64,000 nt of DNA from an uncultured Rhodospirillaceae bacterium (GTDB lineage Bacteria; Pseudomonadota; Alphaproteobacteria; Azospirillales; Azospirillaceae), in the NCBI GenBank assembly GCA_937927415.1, contig CALBDS010000036.1:62001-126000 (forward strand), in the 5' to 3' direction. This document shows, in pieces, positions 26,991 to 35,435 of this stretch. A program made the translations under genes and the position numbers. The stretch's first letter is position 1; the number at the start of each line of letters is the position of its first letter. The notes beneath the pieces were generated by a model, which was not told the origin of the DNA, ran no database searches, and worked only from the letters and a program-made list of their open reading frames with translations.

Positions 26991-27018
26991 AAAAATTTGC
27001 TGCGCTGACTTACGGATT

Positions 27019-27312
27019 TCAGGCGTATTCCGGGTCACGCACGGCCAGCACGGTCCAGCTTCCATCGATGATGGTGGCGGCAGAGGGGCGCTTGGACGGT
27101 TTGGCCACGGGGGCGGCGGCGGATTTGGCACGGCGGACGCCGGTCACCAGCCGAGCCACGCCGATTCCGATCATCACGGCGAACGACACCATGGCGGCGA
27201 TCAGCCCGACCACCACCACCGCCGGCAGGATCAGCACGGTGAACCAGCCCGGCACCTCGGCAAAGCGGCCGGTGGAACGGGTGGAAAAGCGGGGGGTGAA
27301 ACGAGACGGCAT
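27019..27312 (-). CDS. Small inner-membrane protein of unknown function
   Basis: 97 residues with two adjacent hydrophobic stretches (FTVLILPAVVVVGLIAAMV and FAVMIGIGVARLV), flanked by a basic N-terminus (MPSRFTPRFSTR) and a basic Ala/Lys/Pro-rich region. It ends with IIDGSWTVLAVRDPEYA. A good GGGAGAAGG site selects this ATG over one 12 codons upstream. It lies on the same strand as the efflux operon but is separated from it by the candidate regulatory repeat. I do not recognise a family. Confidence 0.65.
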   Translation of the reverse strand: MPSRFTPRFSTRSTGRFAEVPGWFTVLILPAVVVVGLIAAMVSFAVMIGIGVARLVTGVRRAKSAAAPVAKPSKRPSAATIIDGSWTVLAVRDPEYA

Positions 27313-27569
27313 GACCTTCTCCCTTTCGTGGTAACGGGTCATGGCCACAAGCAGCCATGGAATGATCGCATCATGAACGCTGCTGTCTTGCGTTTTGATG
27401 GGCCAATCATGAAATGCACGTCATGTTTGGCCGAGAACCAGCCCCGTTCCACCCGTGTTTTTTCAACGGTGGCGGCGGCTGCGATGTGATACGGACGGGC
27501 AGACATCCCATCGGATCACTGGCGGCGGGACCTGCCCCACCCAGAACCTGCCGGAGAAGGAGAGGAATA

Positions 27570-27821
27570 TTGGCCCGGTTTCCGTTTCGCTGGTACAAAA
27601 TCCACTTCGTCCGCCCGATGCCCGGAGCAAGGCCCGGACGCGCGGAACGGGACCTCTACACCGAGACATTGCGCCGGTTTGTTTCCGAAAACGGTCTGGC
27701 AGGAGAACTGAATACAATCTCCCCATCGGCCGGATTTGGTATAATGGAAATACACTGCACCGAGAAACTGGCAACGCGACTTGCCGATTTGGCCGAAGTC
27801 GAAACCGTGCAGGAACGATAG
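27570..27821 (+). CDS. Small protein of unknown function, probable TTG start
   Basis: 83 residues from a TTG preceded by GGAGAAGGAGAGG at good spacing. In-frame ATGs further upstream have no ribosome site and add Gly/Pro/Arg-rich sequence unlike the rest. The body has a protein-like pattern of alternating charged and hydrophobic residues (DLYTETLRRFVSENGL, then FGIMEIHCTEKLATRLADL, ending VETVQER). Its base composition is lower in GC than its neighbours. Function is unknown. A compact alpha/beta fold is my guess only. Confidence 0.5.
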   Translation: MARFPFRWYKIHFVRPMPGARPGRAERDLYTETLRRFVSENGLAGELNTISPSAGFGIMEIHCTEKLATRLADLAEVETVQER

Positions 27822-27934
27822 GTGTCTTGCTTACCCCCCTTTCTTCGAACAGCCTGACCTCTGAACCTATGGCAATGGTCAGAGGCCTATTTTCCATGGT
27901 GGTATTTTCTCTGTGACCGTTCCGGGGCATGGTT

Positions 27935-27960
27935 CCCCCATCGACCGCAAGAGATGGGGG
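27935..27960 (+). promoter_or_regulatory. Leader hairpin overlapping the purine-rich site before cheW
   Basis: CCCCCATC (27935-27942) pairs with GATGGGGG (27953-27960), with a 10-base loop, just upstream of the first chemosensory gene at 27977. The 3' arm includes the only purine-rich stretch that could serve as a ribosome-binding site, so folding could limit initiation for the whole coupled operon. The 155-bp leader also holds a CCTCTGA/TCAGAGG stem around 27859-27886. Confidence 0.35.
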
Positions 27961-27976
27961 GATCTGAATCCCGGTC

Positions 27977-28492
27977 ATGAATGATACCGCCGTTCCGCCG
28001 CCGTCCATCGTGTTCGAGGTTTCCGGCCACCGTCTGGCTCTGCCGTCGGGCATGATCGTGCGTGTCCTGCCCCTACCGCGGCTGGACCGCCTGCCGGCCT
28101 CGCCGCCGGTGATCGCCGGGCTGTTCCGCTACGGCGGCGCGCTGGTTCCGGTGCTGCATCTGGACCGGCTTCTGGGGTTGGCGGCGGGCCGCCCCGGACT
28201 GTACCGCCCGCTGCTGCTTTGCCGGCGGGGTGGGGGGATGGTGGCCTATCTGTGCGACCGGGTGATCGGTCTGGCAACGCCGGGGGATCTGTCGCCCCTG
28301 CCACGGCCGGACGGCGCGGCCCCGCTCAGCTTCAACCGTTGCGTGACCGCACGGTTCGAGCACGAGGGGGCCATGAGCCTGATGCTGGACCCGTCGCGCC
28401 TGCTGACGGCAGCGGAAGATCAGAGCCTGGATGCCCACCGCCGGATTGCCGAGGAACGGGCGGCCGCCTGGGCCAAGGGGGATGAGCCATGA
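27977..28492 (+). CDS. cheW: CheW-like coupling protein (first)
   Basis: 171-residue CheW-domain protein, the WspB-like position of a Wsp-type cluster. SIVFEVSGHRLALPSGMIVRVLPLP and the GGALVPVLHLDRLLGL segment are standard CheW beta-barrel elements. The C-terminus adds an Ala/Glu-rich helix (AHRRIAEERAAAWAKG). It would couple the receptor encoded downstream to CheA in a cytoplasmic signalling array. It is the first gene of a seven-gene operon; its TGA overlaps the cheR ATG by 4 bp. Confidence 0.88.
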   Translation: MNDTAVPPPSIVFEVSGHRLALPSGMIVRVLPLPRLDRLPASPPVIAGLFRYGGALVPVLHLDRLLGLAAGRPGLYRPLLLCRRGGGMVAYLCDRVIGLATPGDLSPLPRPDGAAPLSFNRCVTARFEHEGAMSLMLDPSRLLTAAEDQSLDAHRRIAEERAAAWAKGDEP

Positions 28493-29898
28493 CCCTCAGC
28501 CCCGCGGCCATCGCCCGTGATCCCCTGTTCGCGCGGCTGAAATCCATCATCATCCAGCGGACGGGACTGGCCTATTACGCCGACAAGGATCTGGCCCTGG
28601 CGGAACGGATCAACCGGCGCCTGACCGAACGCGGCCTGCCCGATCTTGCCGCCTATCACCGCATTCTGGTGGAAGAGAGCGTGCGCGGGCCGGAGATGCA
28701 GGCGCTCATCAACGAACTGTGCGTGGGGGAAACCTTTTTCTTCCGCTATGTGGAGCAGTTCGAAGCCCTGCGGGTCGTGGCGGTGCCCGAATGCCTGCGC
28801 CGCAACGCCGAGACCCGCACGCTGCGTATCTGGAGCGCCGGCTGCTCCATCGGTGCCGAGGTCTACACGCTGGAAATCCTGCTGAAACGCCATTTTGCCG
28901 CCGAACTGGACGGGTGGCGGGTGATGATTCTCGGCACCGACATCAACCGCGCCTTTCTCGATCAGGCCCGGCGGGGGGTGTATGGGGACTGGAGCCTGCG
29001 CGGCCTGCCCGCATCGTTGCTGAAGGACTGTTTCGATCCCGTCGGCAGCCATTGGTCGGTAAAGCCGGAGTTCCGGGCCTGGAGCCGGTTCGACATGGTT
29101 AATCTGGCGGAAGACCCGCTGCCGGATTATTCCCGCGGCATCGCCGGATTCGACATCCTCCTGTGCCGCAACGTCATGATCTATTTCGACGAACCCACCC
29201 GTCACCGGCTGATCGCCGCCCTGCGCGACAGCCTGCTGGACGGCGGGTGGCTGGTGGTCGGCCATGCGGAAACGGGCGCGGAAATCAACGCCGCCTTCAC
29301 CCCCGTGCCGGTGCCGGGCGCCACCCTCTACCGCAAGCCGGATCCGCTGGCGGGCCGCCGCGCCGCGCCGCTGCCTTCTTCGGTGGCGACGGAGGAACCG
29401 GTGCCCGTTTTCGCCCCCCCGCGGACGAAAAGGGCGCGGCCGGAGGTGGACGCCCCCTCCCCTCCGCCCTCCCCACCCCTGCCCCCGCCACCCTTGCCCT
29501 CGGTTTCCCTGGCCAGCGTCACCGCGCTGGAGGATGCCGGTGAACTGGCCGCCGCCCTGGAAGCCTGCACCCAGTTGGTGAAGGAGGAGCCGCTGAACAG
29601 CGGCGCCCATTTCCACCTTGCCCGGCTGCAGGAGGAACTGGGGGTCGGCGATCCGCTGGCGCCCTACCGCGCCGCCCTGTACCTGGATCCCGATTTTGCC
29701 CTGGCCAGCTATCATCTGGGGCTGGCCTGCTGGCGGCGGGGCAAGCTGGGGCCGGCGCAGCGGTATTTCCGCAACGCCCGCAACGCCATTGCCGGCCTGA
29801 GCGACGACGACACCGTGACCGAGGGGCGTGGGCTGACGGTTCTGGAACTGCGCGGCATGATCGCCCTGTGGCTGGATGACGAGGAGGGTGGGGCATGA
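28489..29898 (+). CDS. cheR: CheR-type receptor methyltransferase with C-terminal TPR region (WspC-like)
   Basis: 469 residues in three parts. A CheR methyltransferase (about 1-275) has the SAM-binding motif IWSAGCSIGAEVYTLEILL, the GTDINRAFLDQARRGVYG segment and DILLCRNVMIYFD. A Pro-rich linker (about 305-340) includes PPSPPLPPPPLPS. A C-terminal helical-repeat segment (about 345-460, HFHLARLQEELG and ASYHLGLACWRRGKLGPAQRYF) reads as TPR repeats, as in WspC and FrzF. It methylates receptor glutamates. TPR-bearing CheRs usually lack pentapeptide tethering, and the cluster receptor indeed has no C-terminal pentapeptide. Confidence 0.92.
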   Translation: MTLSPAAIARDPLFARLKSIIIQRTGLAYYADKDLALAERINRRLTERGLPDLAAYHRILVEESVRGPEMQALINELCVGETFFFRYVEQFEALRVVAVPECLRRNAETRTLRIWSAGCSIGAEVYTLEILLKRHFAAELDGWRVMILGTDINRAFLDQARRGVYGDWSLRGLPASLLKDCFDPVGSHWSVKPEFRAWSRFDMVNLAEDPLPDYSRGIAGFDILLCRNVMIYFDEPTRHRLIAALRDSLLDGGWLVVGHAETGAEINAAFTPVPVPGATLYRKPDPLAGRRAAPLPSSVATEEPVPVFAPPRTKRARPEVDAPSPPPSPPLPPPPLPSVSLASVTALEDAGELAAALEACTQLVKEEPLNSGAHFHLARLQEELGVGDPLAPYRAALYLDPDFALASYHLGLACWRRGKLGPAQRYFRNARNAIAGLSDDDTVTEGRGLTVLELRGMIALWLDDEEGGA

Positions 29899-30500
29899 CC
29901 GCATCCCATTCCCCAAAGCCTGCGGCCATCGACTGGGCCGCCGTGCGCCGTCGGCTGGGCGACCGGCAGCGATCGCTGCAGCAGGCCTTCGCCGGCGAAG
30001 GCCCGTGGGCCGATGCCCTGCTGGACCGGCGGACCGAGGAACTGGCCCGGCTGTCCGCCCTGGACGGTAACGGTCCGCACGACGGGCATCGGCTGCTGGT
30101 GGCGTCGGGGCGGCGGCTGCGCTACGGGCTGGACCTCGGCCGGTTGACACGGGTGCTGCCGGTGCCCCCGGTGGCGCCAGTTCCCGGTGCCCGCCCGGAA
30201 CTGCTGGGGCTGATCGCCGTGTTCGGGCGGGTCATGCGGCTGTTCGACGCGGACGCCCTGTGCGGGGAACCGGCGGACCCGGACCGGGGCTTCGGCTATG
30301 CCGCCGTCCTGCGCGGGGGCATGCGCCCTGTGGCCCTGCGCTTTCTGGGGCTGGAGGATGCGGTCAGCGTCCCCATGCCCGACACCGTACCGCCCGAGGG
30401 GCGGACCTGCCCGCTCATCCGCGCGGTGACGCCCAACCGCATCGCGGTTCTGGACATCCCCGCCATCTTCGACATCGTGGAAGGACCGACCGACCAATGA
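29895..30500 (+). CDS. cheW: CheW-like coupling protein (second, WspD-like)
   Basis: 201 residues. An N-terminal helical region (AIDWAAVRRRLGDRQRSLQQAF, then DRRTEELARLSAL) precedes the CheW domain (about 60-195, RLLVASGRRLRYGLDLGRLTRVLPVP, then PELLGLIAVFGRVMRLFD). This N-terminal extension is a WspD trait. Two CheWs with different architecture in one cluster are typical of Wsp and Che3 systems. It overlaps its neighbours by 4 bp at both ends. Confidence 0.85.
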   Translation: MTASHSPKPAAIDWAAVRRRLGDRQRSLQQAFAGEGPWADALLDRRTEELARLSALDGNGPHDGHRLLVASGRRLRYGLDLGRLTRVLPVPPVAPVPGARPELLGLIAVFGRVMRLFDADALCGEPADPDRGFGYAAVLRGGMRPVALRFLGLEDAVSVPMPDTVPPEGRTCPLIRAVTPNRIAVLDIPAIFDIVEGPTDQ

Positions 30501-32173
30501 CGCTCAAGGTTGCCCACAAGCTGGCGCTGGGATTCGGCGCGGTGTGCCTGCTGACGGTCGCCCTGTCGGTCTATCAGCTTTACCATTTCGCCGACGCCCT
30601 GCGGCTGATGCGGACGATTGCGGGACAGGACATCCTGGTCACCGATCTGATGCGTGACATCGTGCAGGTCCAGGGGGAACTGCGCTACGCCCGCGAGGTG
30701 GCGGTCACCGACGCCGTGATTGCTCAGGCCAACGGCGGCGTATCCCATTCGGTGGAGTTCAATCAGAACTACACCGCCGCATCCCAGCGGCTGCGCGCCC
30801 TTTTGCAGCGGCTGATCGACCACACCAACGACCGCCGCATCACCGGCATCACCGAACGGCGGCGTGCCGCGTGGGGGGAAACCGCCGATGCGGTGGAGGA
30901 GTTGGCCAACCGTTTCCAGGTCCTGCGTGACCGGGTTGCCCCGCTGTTCCAGGCCCTGAACGAGGGGCGGATGCAGGACGCCCTGCGCCTGCGCACCGAG
31001 GTGGACCAGCTCCGCACCAACCTGGACAACCAGATCGCCGTCATCAACGACCTGATCCGCAAGCTGGGGTTCGCCGGCAATGAAGAGTTGGAAACCATCT
31101 ACGATACCGCCCTGCGCTCGGCCGCCCTGGCGCTGGCGGCCACATTGGTGACCGCGCTGACCATCGCCGTGATGATCGGACAGTCGATTTCGCGCCGGTT
31201 GGGTGAGTCCATCGCCTTCATCGGGCGGGTGGGCCGGGGCGACCTGACCCAGACCGCGGCGATCCGCGGCAACGACGAGCTGTCCCAACTGGGCAGCCAT
31301 CTGAACGCGATGACGGCCAACCTGAAGGAGGTGGCCAGCACCACCCGCGCCGCGGCGGAGAACGTCCACGCCGCCACCGCCCAGATCCGCGCCAGCACCC
31401 AGCAGCAGGCGGCCAGCGTGTCGGAGCAGTTGGCCGCGGTCGAGGAAACCACCGCCACCCTGTCGGAGATCACTGAATCGGGGGCGCAGATCAGCCGCCG
31501 CGCCCAGGACGTCGCCCACAGCGCCCAGGCCGCCGCCGCCACCGGCGACAGCGGGCTGAAGGCGGTGGCCGACACCAATCAGGCCATGGACGGCATCCGC
31601 GAACAGGCCGAGGCGGTGGCGGAAAACATCGTCGTCCTGTCCGAACGCACCCAGGCCATCGGCGAGATCATCATCACCGTCAGCGACATCGCCGAGCGGT
31701 CCCACCTGCTGGCGCTGAACGCCGCGATCGAGGCGGCGGCGGCGGGCGAGCACGGGCGCACCTTCGCCGTGGTGGCCGGGGAGTTGAAGAGCTTGGCCGA
31801 TCAGGCCAAGGAAGCCACATCCCAGGTCCGCTCCAACCTGTCGGAGATCCAGCACGGCATCAACGCCTCGGTCATGCTGACGGAGGAGGCGGTGAAGCGC
31901 GTCACCGCCGGCAAGCGCCAGACCGACGCCACCCAATCCACCATCCGCGACCTTGTGGAGAACATCCAGGACAGCGTGGTCGCCTTCCAGCAGATCGTCG
32001 CCGGCACCAACCAGCAGCAGATCGGACTGGAGCAGGTGATCCAGGCGCTGCAGAACATCCGGCAGGCGTCCAGCCAGACCGCCGCCGGCACCCGCCAGTT
32101 GGAAGGGGCTGCGACCAACCTCAACACCCTGGGCCAGACGCTGGTCGAGGCGGTCAGGAACTACCGGGTGTGA
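30497..32173 (+). CDS. Methyl-accepting chemotaxis protein (WspA-like receptor)
   Basis: 558 residues. TM1 is at about 10-30, a helical periplasmic sensor at 31-205 (four-helix-bundle type, no PAS or Cache motif seen), TM2 at about 207-228, then HAMP, then the cytoplasmic signalling coil. The hairpin tip reads DIAERSHLLALNAAIEAAAA, followed by GEHGRTFAVVAGELKSLADQ. The ERSH and GEHG variants differ from the usual QTN and GEQGRGF and resemble WspA/ACF receptors. No pentapeptide at the C-terminus (AVRNYRV). An earlier open stretch upstream overlaps cheW and is not used. Confidence 0.93.
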   Translation: MTLKVAHKLALGFGAVCLLTVALSVYQLYHFADALRLMRTIAGQDILVTDLMRDIVQVQGELRYAREVAVTDAVIAQANGGVSHSVEFNQNYTAASQRLRALLQRLIDHTNDRRITGITERRRAAWGETADAVEELANRFQVLRDRVAPLFQALNEGRMQDALRLRTEVDQLRTNLDNQIAVINDLIRKLGFAGNEELETIYDTALRSAALALAATLVTALTIAVMIGQSISRRLGESIAFIGRVGRGDLTQTAAIRGNDELSQLGSHLNAMTANLKEVASTTRAAAENVHAATAQIRASTQQQAASVSEQLAAVEETTATLSEITESGAQISRRAQDVAHSAQAAAATGDSGLKAVADTNQAMDGIREQAEAVAENIVVLSERTQAIGEIIITVSDIAERSHLLALNAAIEAAAAGEHGRTFAVVAGELKSLADQAKEATSQVRSNLSEIQHGINASVMLTEEAVKRVTAGKRQTDATQSTIRDLVENIQDSVVAFQQIVAGTNQQQIGLEQVIQALQNIRQASSQTAAGTRQLEGAATNLNTLGQTLVEAVRNYRV

Positions 32174-34365
32174 CCGATATCCGCCAGCGGCTTCTGGCCG
32201 CCTTCGAACTGGAACACAAGGAGCATCTGGCCGCCATCCGCGATGCGCTCCGCCTTGCCGAAAACCAGGGGGCGGAGCGCCTGGACCTGTCGGAAATCCA
32301 CCGCCGCGCCCACAGCCTGAAGGGGGCCGCCCGCGCCGTGGACCTGCCGGAGGTGGAGGCGGTGGCCCACCGGCTGGAATCCCTGTTCCTGATGATCCAA
32401 AGGGGTGAACGGCGGCTGGAACCGGACCTGTTCCGCCTGATCCGCCACGCGCTGGACGCCATCGAAGACAGCGTGGCCGTGGTCACCCGCAGCGACGGGT
32501 CGGTGGACGCTGGCGGCGGGACCGATGCCGTGCTGTCCGAGCTTGACCGGATGGTGCTGGGCGGGACAACCGCCCCCTCCTCCCCCGCCGCGGCGTTCCC
32601 GCGCACCGTCACGCGCCGGGTACCGGATGCCCCGCCCTCGCCGCCCACCGTTCCGCCGCCGCGGCTGGTGCGGATCAACGCCGTCAGCCTGGAACAGCTT
32701 CTCGACACCGCGTCGGCCCTGCTGCCGGAGGTGGAGGAACAGGCGACGCTCAACCATGATCTCCGCCTGCTCGGCCGGGACACGGGCGCGCTGGAACAGG
32801 CGTGGCGCCGGCTGCGACAGCTTCTTCCCGAAACGACCGATCCCCGGCTGGCGGAAAGCCTGTCGCTGTTCGAGCGGCGGATGAAGGCCGTCGCCTCCTG
32901 CAGCCGTGCCGTGCGCCGCCGCCAGGACCGTGCCCTGTGGAACCTGCGCCGCTGGGGCAGCGGGCTGCACGACGGGGTGCGGCGGTTGCGCATGGTGCCG
33001 GCGGAATCCCAGTTTGCCGGGCTGGGGCGCATGGCCCGCGATCTGGCCCGCACCCAGGGAAAGGAGGTGGAGGCCGACCTGATCGGGCTGGAGGTGGAGG
33101 CCGACCGCATGGTGCTCCAGCGGCTGAAGGACCCCGTGCTCCACCTGCTGCGCAACGCCGTCAGCCACGGCATCGAATCACCCGAAGAGCGGCTGAACGC
33201 CGGCAAACGGGCCGCCGGCCGCGTCCGGCTGGAAACGGCGGTGGTCAATGGGCGCCTGAGGGTGGTGATCGAGGATGACGGGCGCGGCATCGATATGGCC
33301 CGCATCGCCCGCGAAGCCGCCGCACGGGGACTGATAGCGCCGGGCGCCACCGGCGCCGACGTTCCCGCCGACCAGTTGACCGGTCTGCTGGCCGAACCCG
33401 GCTTTTCCACCGCCCCGGCTGTGACCGAGATTTCCGGGCGCGGCATGGGGGTAACCATCGCCCGGCGGGAGGTTCTGCATCTTCAGGGGCAACTGACCAT
33501 CGCCCCCCGTCCCGGCGGGGGGACGGTGGTGACGGTGGAGGTGCCGGTCAGCCTGTCGTCCCAGCGGCTTCTGTTCGTATCGGTGGGCGGCCATACGCTG
33601 GCCCTGCCCGCGGCCGATGTGGTGCGGGTGATGCGGGTGAAAGCCACCGAGCTGCTGCCCGTGGGCGGTTCGCCCGTGCTGCGGCTGGAGGATGAGGATG
33701 TGGTGGTGGTGCCGCTGGCGGTCCTGCTGTCGCTGCCTCTGCCGGCACCGGTAGACCGGGTTGTTCTGGCGGTGGCCCGCATCGGCGGGCGGCGGGTGGC
33801 GCTGGCGATCGATGAGGCGCTGGTCACCCGCGACGCGGTGGTCAGCGGCATCGACGAGGTGGGGCTGGACCCGCTGCGCTTTCTGGGCACGGTCCTGCTG
33901 GAAAACGGCACGCCGGCGCTGGTTCTGAACGTGGGGTCCCTGCCCCTGTCCCCCCAAGGCCTGTCATCGCTTCCGCTTTCCGCACCAACGGCCATGACTC
34001 GCCAAAGTCATATCCTGGTTGTTGATGATTCCATTACGACACGCACGCTGGAAAAAAGCATTCTTGAAGCCCATGGTTACAGGGTAACCTTGTGTGTGGA
34101 TGGACGGGAGGCCCTGGAAACGCTTCATACCCAAACAGTTGATCTTATCGTAAGTGATGTGGAGATGCCGCGGATGGATGGTTTCACCTTGGTCCAGGCC
34201 GTGAAATCCGATCCTGTGCTGTCGGAAATTCCGGTCATCCTCGTCACCTCCCGCGCGTCGGACGAGGATCGCCAGCGCGGGTTGCTGCTGGGCGCCGATG
34301 CCTACATCGTCAAGACGCGGTTCGATCAGGATGAATTGCTGGACGGGATCCGACGGCTGATATGA
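32170..34365 (+). CDS. cheA: Hybrid chemotaxis histidine kinase CheA with C-terminal receiver (WspE-like)
   Basis: 731 residues from a GTG start inside the MCP stop (GTGA). HPt domain with phospho-His 48 (HRRAHSLKGAARAV), a Pro/Ala linker, a dimerisation/HATPase region with N-box HLLRNAVSHGIESPEERL, G1 box EDDGRGIDMARI, G2 segment ISGRGMGVTIARREV, and a CheW-like regulatory domain (about 455-590). A receiver (about 612-731) has VVDDS, phospho-Asp about 663 in IVSDVEMPRMDGF, the switch LVTSR and Lys in AYIVKTRF. The receiver-coding stretch uses visibly more AT-rich codons than the rest. Confidence 0.94.
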   Translation: MTDIRQRLLAAFELEHKEHLAAIRDALRLAENQGAERLDLSEIHRRAHSLKGAARAVDLPEVEAVAHRLESLFLMIQRGERRLEPDLFRLIRHALDAIEDSVAVVTRSDGSVDAGGGTDAVLSELDRMVLGGTTAPSSPAAAFPRTVTRRVPDAPPSPPTVPPPRLVRINAVSLEQLLDTASALLPEVEEQATLNHDLRLLGRDTGALEQAWRRLRQLLPETTDPRLAESLSLFERRMKAVASCSRAVRRRQDRALWNLRRWGSGLHDGVRRLRMVPAESQFAGLGRMARDLARTQGKEVEADLIGLEVEADRMVLQRLKDPVLHLLRNAVSHGIESPEERLNAGKRAAGRVRLETAVVNGRLRVVIEDDGRGIDMARIAREAAARGLIAPGATGADVPADQLTGLLAEPGFSTAPAVTEISGRGMGVTIARREVLHLQGQLTIAPRPGGGTVVTVEVPVSLSSQRLLFVSVGGHTLALPAADVVRVMRVKATELLPVGGSPVLRLEDEDVVVVPLAVLLSLPLPAPVDRVVLAVARIGGRRVALAIDEALVTRDAVVSGIDEVGLDPLRFLGTVLLENGTPALVLNVGSLPLSPQGLSSLPLSAPTAMTRQSHILVVDDSITTRTLEKSILEAHGYRVTLCVDGREALETLHTQTVDLIVSDVEMPRMDGFTLVQAVKSDPVLSEIPVILVTSRASDEDRQRGLLLGADAYIVKTRFDQDELLDGIRRLI

Positions 34366-35435
34366 TGACACCCCGCCGCATCAAGGTCCTCATCATCGAG
34401 GATTCCCCGGTCGTCCAGGAGCTTCTGTGCCACATCGTCGGTCAGGACCCCCGACTGGAAGTGGCCGGCGTCGCCACGTCGGGGGAACAGGCGTTGCGGA
34501 TGATCGACCGCGTGCACCCAGATGTGGTGTCGCTGGACATCCGTTTGCCGGGCATGGACGGGTTTCAGGTCACGCAGCAGATCATGCGCCACCGCCCGAC
34601 CCCCATCGTGGTGGTCGCCGCCGGCGATGCCGACGCCGATATCCCGATGAAGGCGCTGCAGGCCGGTGCCCTGGCGGTGGTGGAAAAGCCGGGCAGCCTG
34701 TCCCGCGGCGATTATCAGGCCCTGTCACGCCACCTGTGCACCCAGCTTTACGGCATGAGCCAGGTGAAGGTGATCCGCCAGCGCATCGCCCGTGGTGGAA
34801 AGGGGGAACACCCGGCCGATGCCCCGCCATCCGGCCCCGGCGTCCCAGGCCCGCGGGTCTACAAGGCCTTGGGCATCGCCACATCGACCGGCGGGCCGAA
34901 TGCGCTGGTGAAGCTGTTGGGCGGGCTGAGCGGGCTGCCGCCGCTGCCCATCTTGCTGGTCCAGCACATCGGGGCGCCGTTCATCGCCGGTTTTGCCGCG
35001 TGGCTGGGATCGGTGTGCCCGTTTCCGGTGATTCTGGCGGAAAACGGTGCCGCTCCGACGGCGGGGACCATCCATATGGCTCCGGGGGACCGCCACCTGT
35101 CGCTGACGCCCGCGGGGCGGATCAGTCTGACCGACGATCCGCCCCAATGCGGCCAGCGGCCATCCGGCGACGTGCTGTTCACCGCCATGGCCGCCACCTA
35201 TGGCCCCGGCGGGCTGGGAGTCATCCTGACCGGCATGGGAGAGGACGGCGCCCGCGGTCTGCTGGCGATGCGGCAGGCGGGCGCCTACACCATCGCCGAG
35301 CACGCCTCCACGGCGGTGATCCACGGGATGCCCGGTGCTGCCGTGCGTCTGGGTGCCGCCTTGGAAGAACTGCCGCTGGATGATATCCCGACCCGCCTCC
35401 TCCAACTGGTCATGAACCCGACGGAAGCACCATGA
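34362..35435 (+). CDS. cheB: CheB-type methylesterase response regulator (WspF-like)
   Basis: 357 residues. An N-terminal receiver (about 7-125) has LIIEDSPVV, the phospho-Asp in VVSLDIRLPGMDGF and Lys in VVEKPGS. A linker follows, then the CheB catalytic domain (about 165-350) with the Ser in IATSTGGPNAL, His in ILLVQHIGAPF and Asp in GVILTGMGEDGARG, the complete methylesterase triad. It removes receptor methyl groups opposite the CheR. 4-bp overlaps on both sides. Confidence 0.94.
   Translation: MMTPRRIKVLIIEDSPVVQELLCHIVGQDPRLEVAGVATSGEQALRMIDRVHPDVVSLDIRLPGMDGFQVTQQIMRHRPTPIVVVAAGDADADIPMKALQAGALAVVEKPGSLSRGDYQALSRHLCTQLYGMSQVKVIRQRIARGGKGEHPADAPPSGPGVPGPRVYKALGIATSTGGPNALVKLLGGLSGLPPLPILLVQHIGAPFIAGFAAWLGSVCPFPVILAENGAAPTAGTIHMAPGDRHLSLTPAGRISLTDDPPQCGQRPSGDVLFTAMAATYGPGGLGVILTGMGEDGARGLLAMRQAGAYTIAEHASTAVIHGMPGAAVRLGAALEELPLDDIPTRLLQLVMNPTEAP

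Noticed and set aside
27414..27569. ATG-initiated longer form of the small gene at 27570
   Set aside because: There is no ribosome site before the upstream ATG, and the added residues are Pro/Gly/Arg-rich and unlike the rest. The TTG with GGAGAAGGAGAGG is a better start.
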